Shown here: piece after piece, positions 4,999 through 5,201 of the stretch | Layout: the number at the start of each line of letters is the position of its first letter | Numbering within the stretch: position 1 is the first letter of the stretch | Source of the DNA: an uncultured Litorilinea sp. | GTDB lineage: Bacteria > Chloroflexota > Anaerolineae > Caldilineales > Caldilineaceae | Length of the DNA: 5,201 bases | Assembly: GCA_937922105.1 (NCBI GenBank) | Contig: CAKZVN010000193.1 | Coordinates: 1-5,201, forward strand | Direction: 5' to 3' | The notes under the pieces: generated by a model | Database searches by the model: none | Seen by the model: the letters and a program-made list of their open reading frames with translations, nothing else | What the model was told of the DNA's origin: nothing | Program-made: the position numbers and the translations under genes

Positions 4999-5201
4999 AC
5001 GCGACCAGGAACGCGTCGCCGATCGTTGCCCCAACCGAGCACGCAACACCTACGACCGGCACACCGCGCCTGGTCCACGTCCGCCAGGTGAGCAAGGACT
5101 TTGCCGCCGACGATCGCCGCATCCGCGCCTTGACCGATGTCTCGTTCGAGGTTGCCCGCGGCGAGATCGTCTGCATCGTCGGCCCCAGCGGCAGCGGCAA
5201 G
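4995..5201 (+). CDS. ABC transporter ATP-binding protein, N-terminal part only
   Basis: The first 69 codons of an ABC ATPase are present. After a low-complexity, Thr/Pro/Ala-rich tail (residues 1-24) comes LVHVRQVSKDF (26-36), then RALTDVSFEVARGEIVCIVG (54-63 holds the last part) and the Walker A motif GPSGSGK (63-69), at whose lysine the window ends. The A-loop aromatic expected to stack on adenine is probably Phe36. The start ATG overlaps the stop of the binding-protein gene as ATGA, which indicates translational coupling and fixes the start. No strong independent ribosome binding site is seen. This protein should power the RibX/RibY importer in the cytoplasm, and the closest relatives are likely the nitrate/taurine/thiamine-precursor importer ATPases. 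Walker B, signature and H-loop lie outside the window and cannot be checked. Confidence 0.92.
   Translation, partial: MNATRNASPIVAPTEHATPTTGTPRLVHVRQVSKDFAADDRRIRALTDVSFEVARGEIVCIVGPSGSGK

Overview
The window is GC-rich bacterial DNA with ordinary sigma70-type promoters and one apparently leaderless gene. An FMN riboswitch stands before a RibXY-like riboflavin ABC transporter, an arrangement known mainly from Chloroflexota. L28 is of the zinc-binding (four-cysteine) type. I therefore suggest a member of the Chloroflexota; this is inference from gene content, not a phylogenetic result.

Layout, left to right. (1) 1-644, minus strand: the N-terminal part of a DegV-family (FakB-like) lipid-binding protein, cut by the window edge. 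(2) 645-984: divergent intergenic region with a candidate minus-strand promoter for degV (784-812) and a good plus-strand promoter for rpmB (876-904). (3) 985-1164, plus: rpmB, ribosomal protein L28. (4) 1237-1276: a hairpin with T-rich flanks on both sides, which can terminate rpmB and the convergent gene rlmN. (5) 1374-2480, minus: rlmN, the radical-SAM 23S rRNA A2503 / tRNA A37 methyltransferase, whose promoter puts the transcription start on or very near the ATG. (6) 2517-3119: a gene-free regulatory leader of about 600 bases, holding a promoter (2558-2586), an enlarged FMN riboswitch aptamer (2617-2831) and a series of terminator-like hairpins (2850-2882, 2899-2934, 3011-3045). (7) 3120-5201, plus: a three-gene ABC importer operon, with permease (ribX-like), lipoprotein substrate-binding protein (ribY-like) and the first 69 codons of the ATPase, cut just after the Walker A lysine.

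How the parts work together: when FMN is plentiful the aptamer should fold and free the terminator hairpins, stopping transcription before the importer genes. When FMN is scarce, the 5' strand of the aptamer can instead pair with the 5' arm of the first strong terminator, so the importer is made and riboflavin (or a related flavin precursor) is taken up. The left half holds unlinked housekeeping genes for ribosome assembly and modification and for lipid handling.

The most interesting point is the aptamer. It carries an extra hairpin at the same position in each of its two pseudo-symmetric T-loop-like loops, L2 and L5, besides enlarged P3 and P4 arms.
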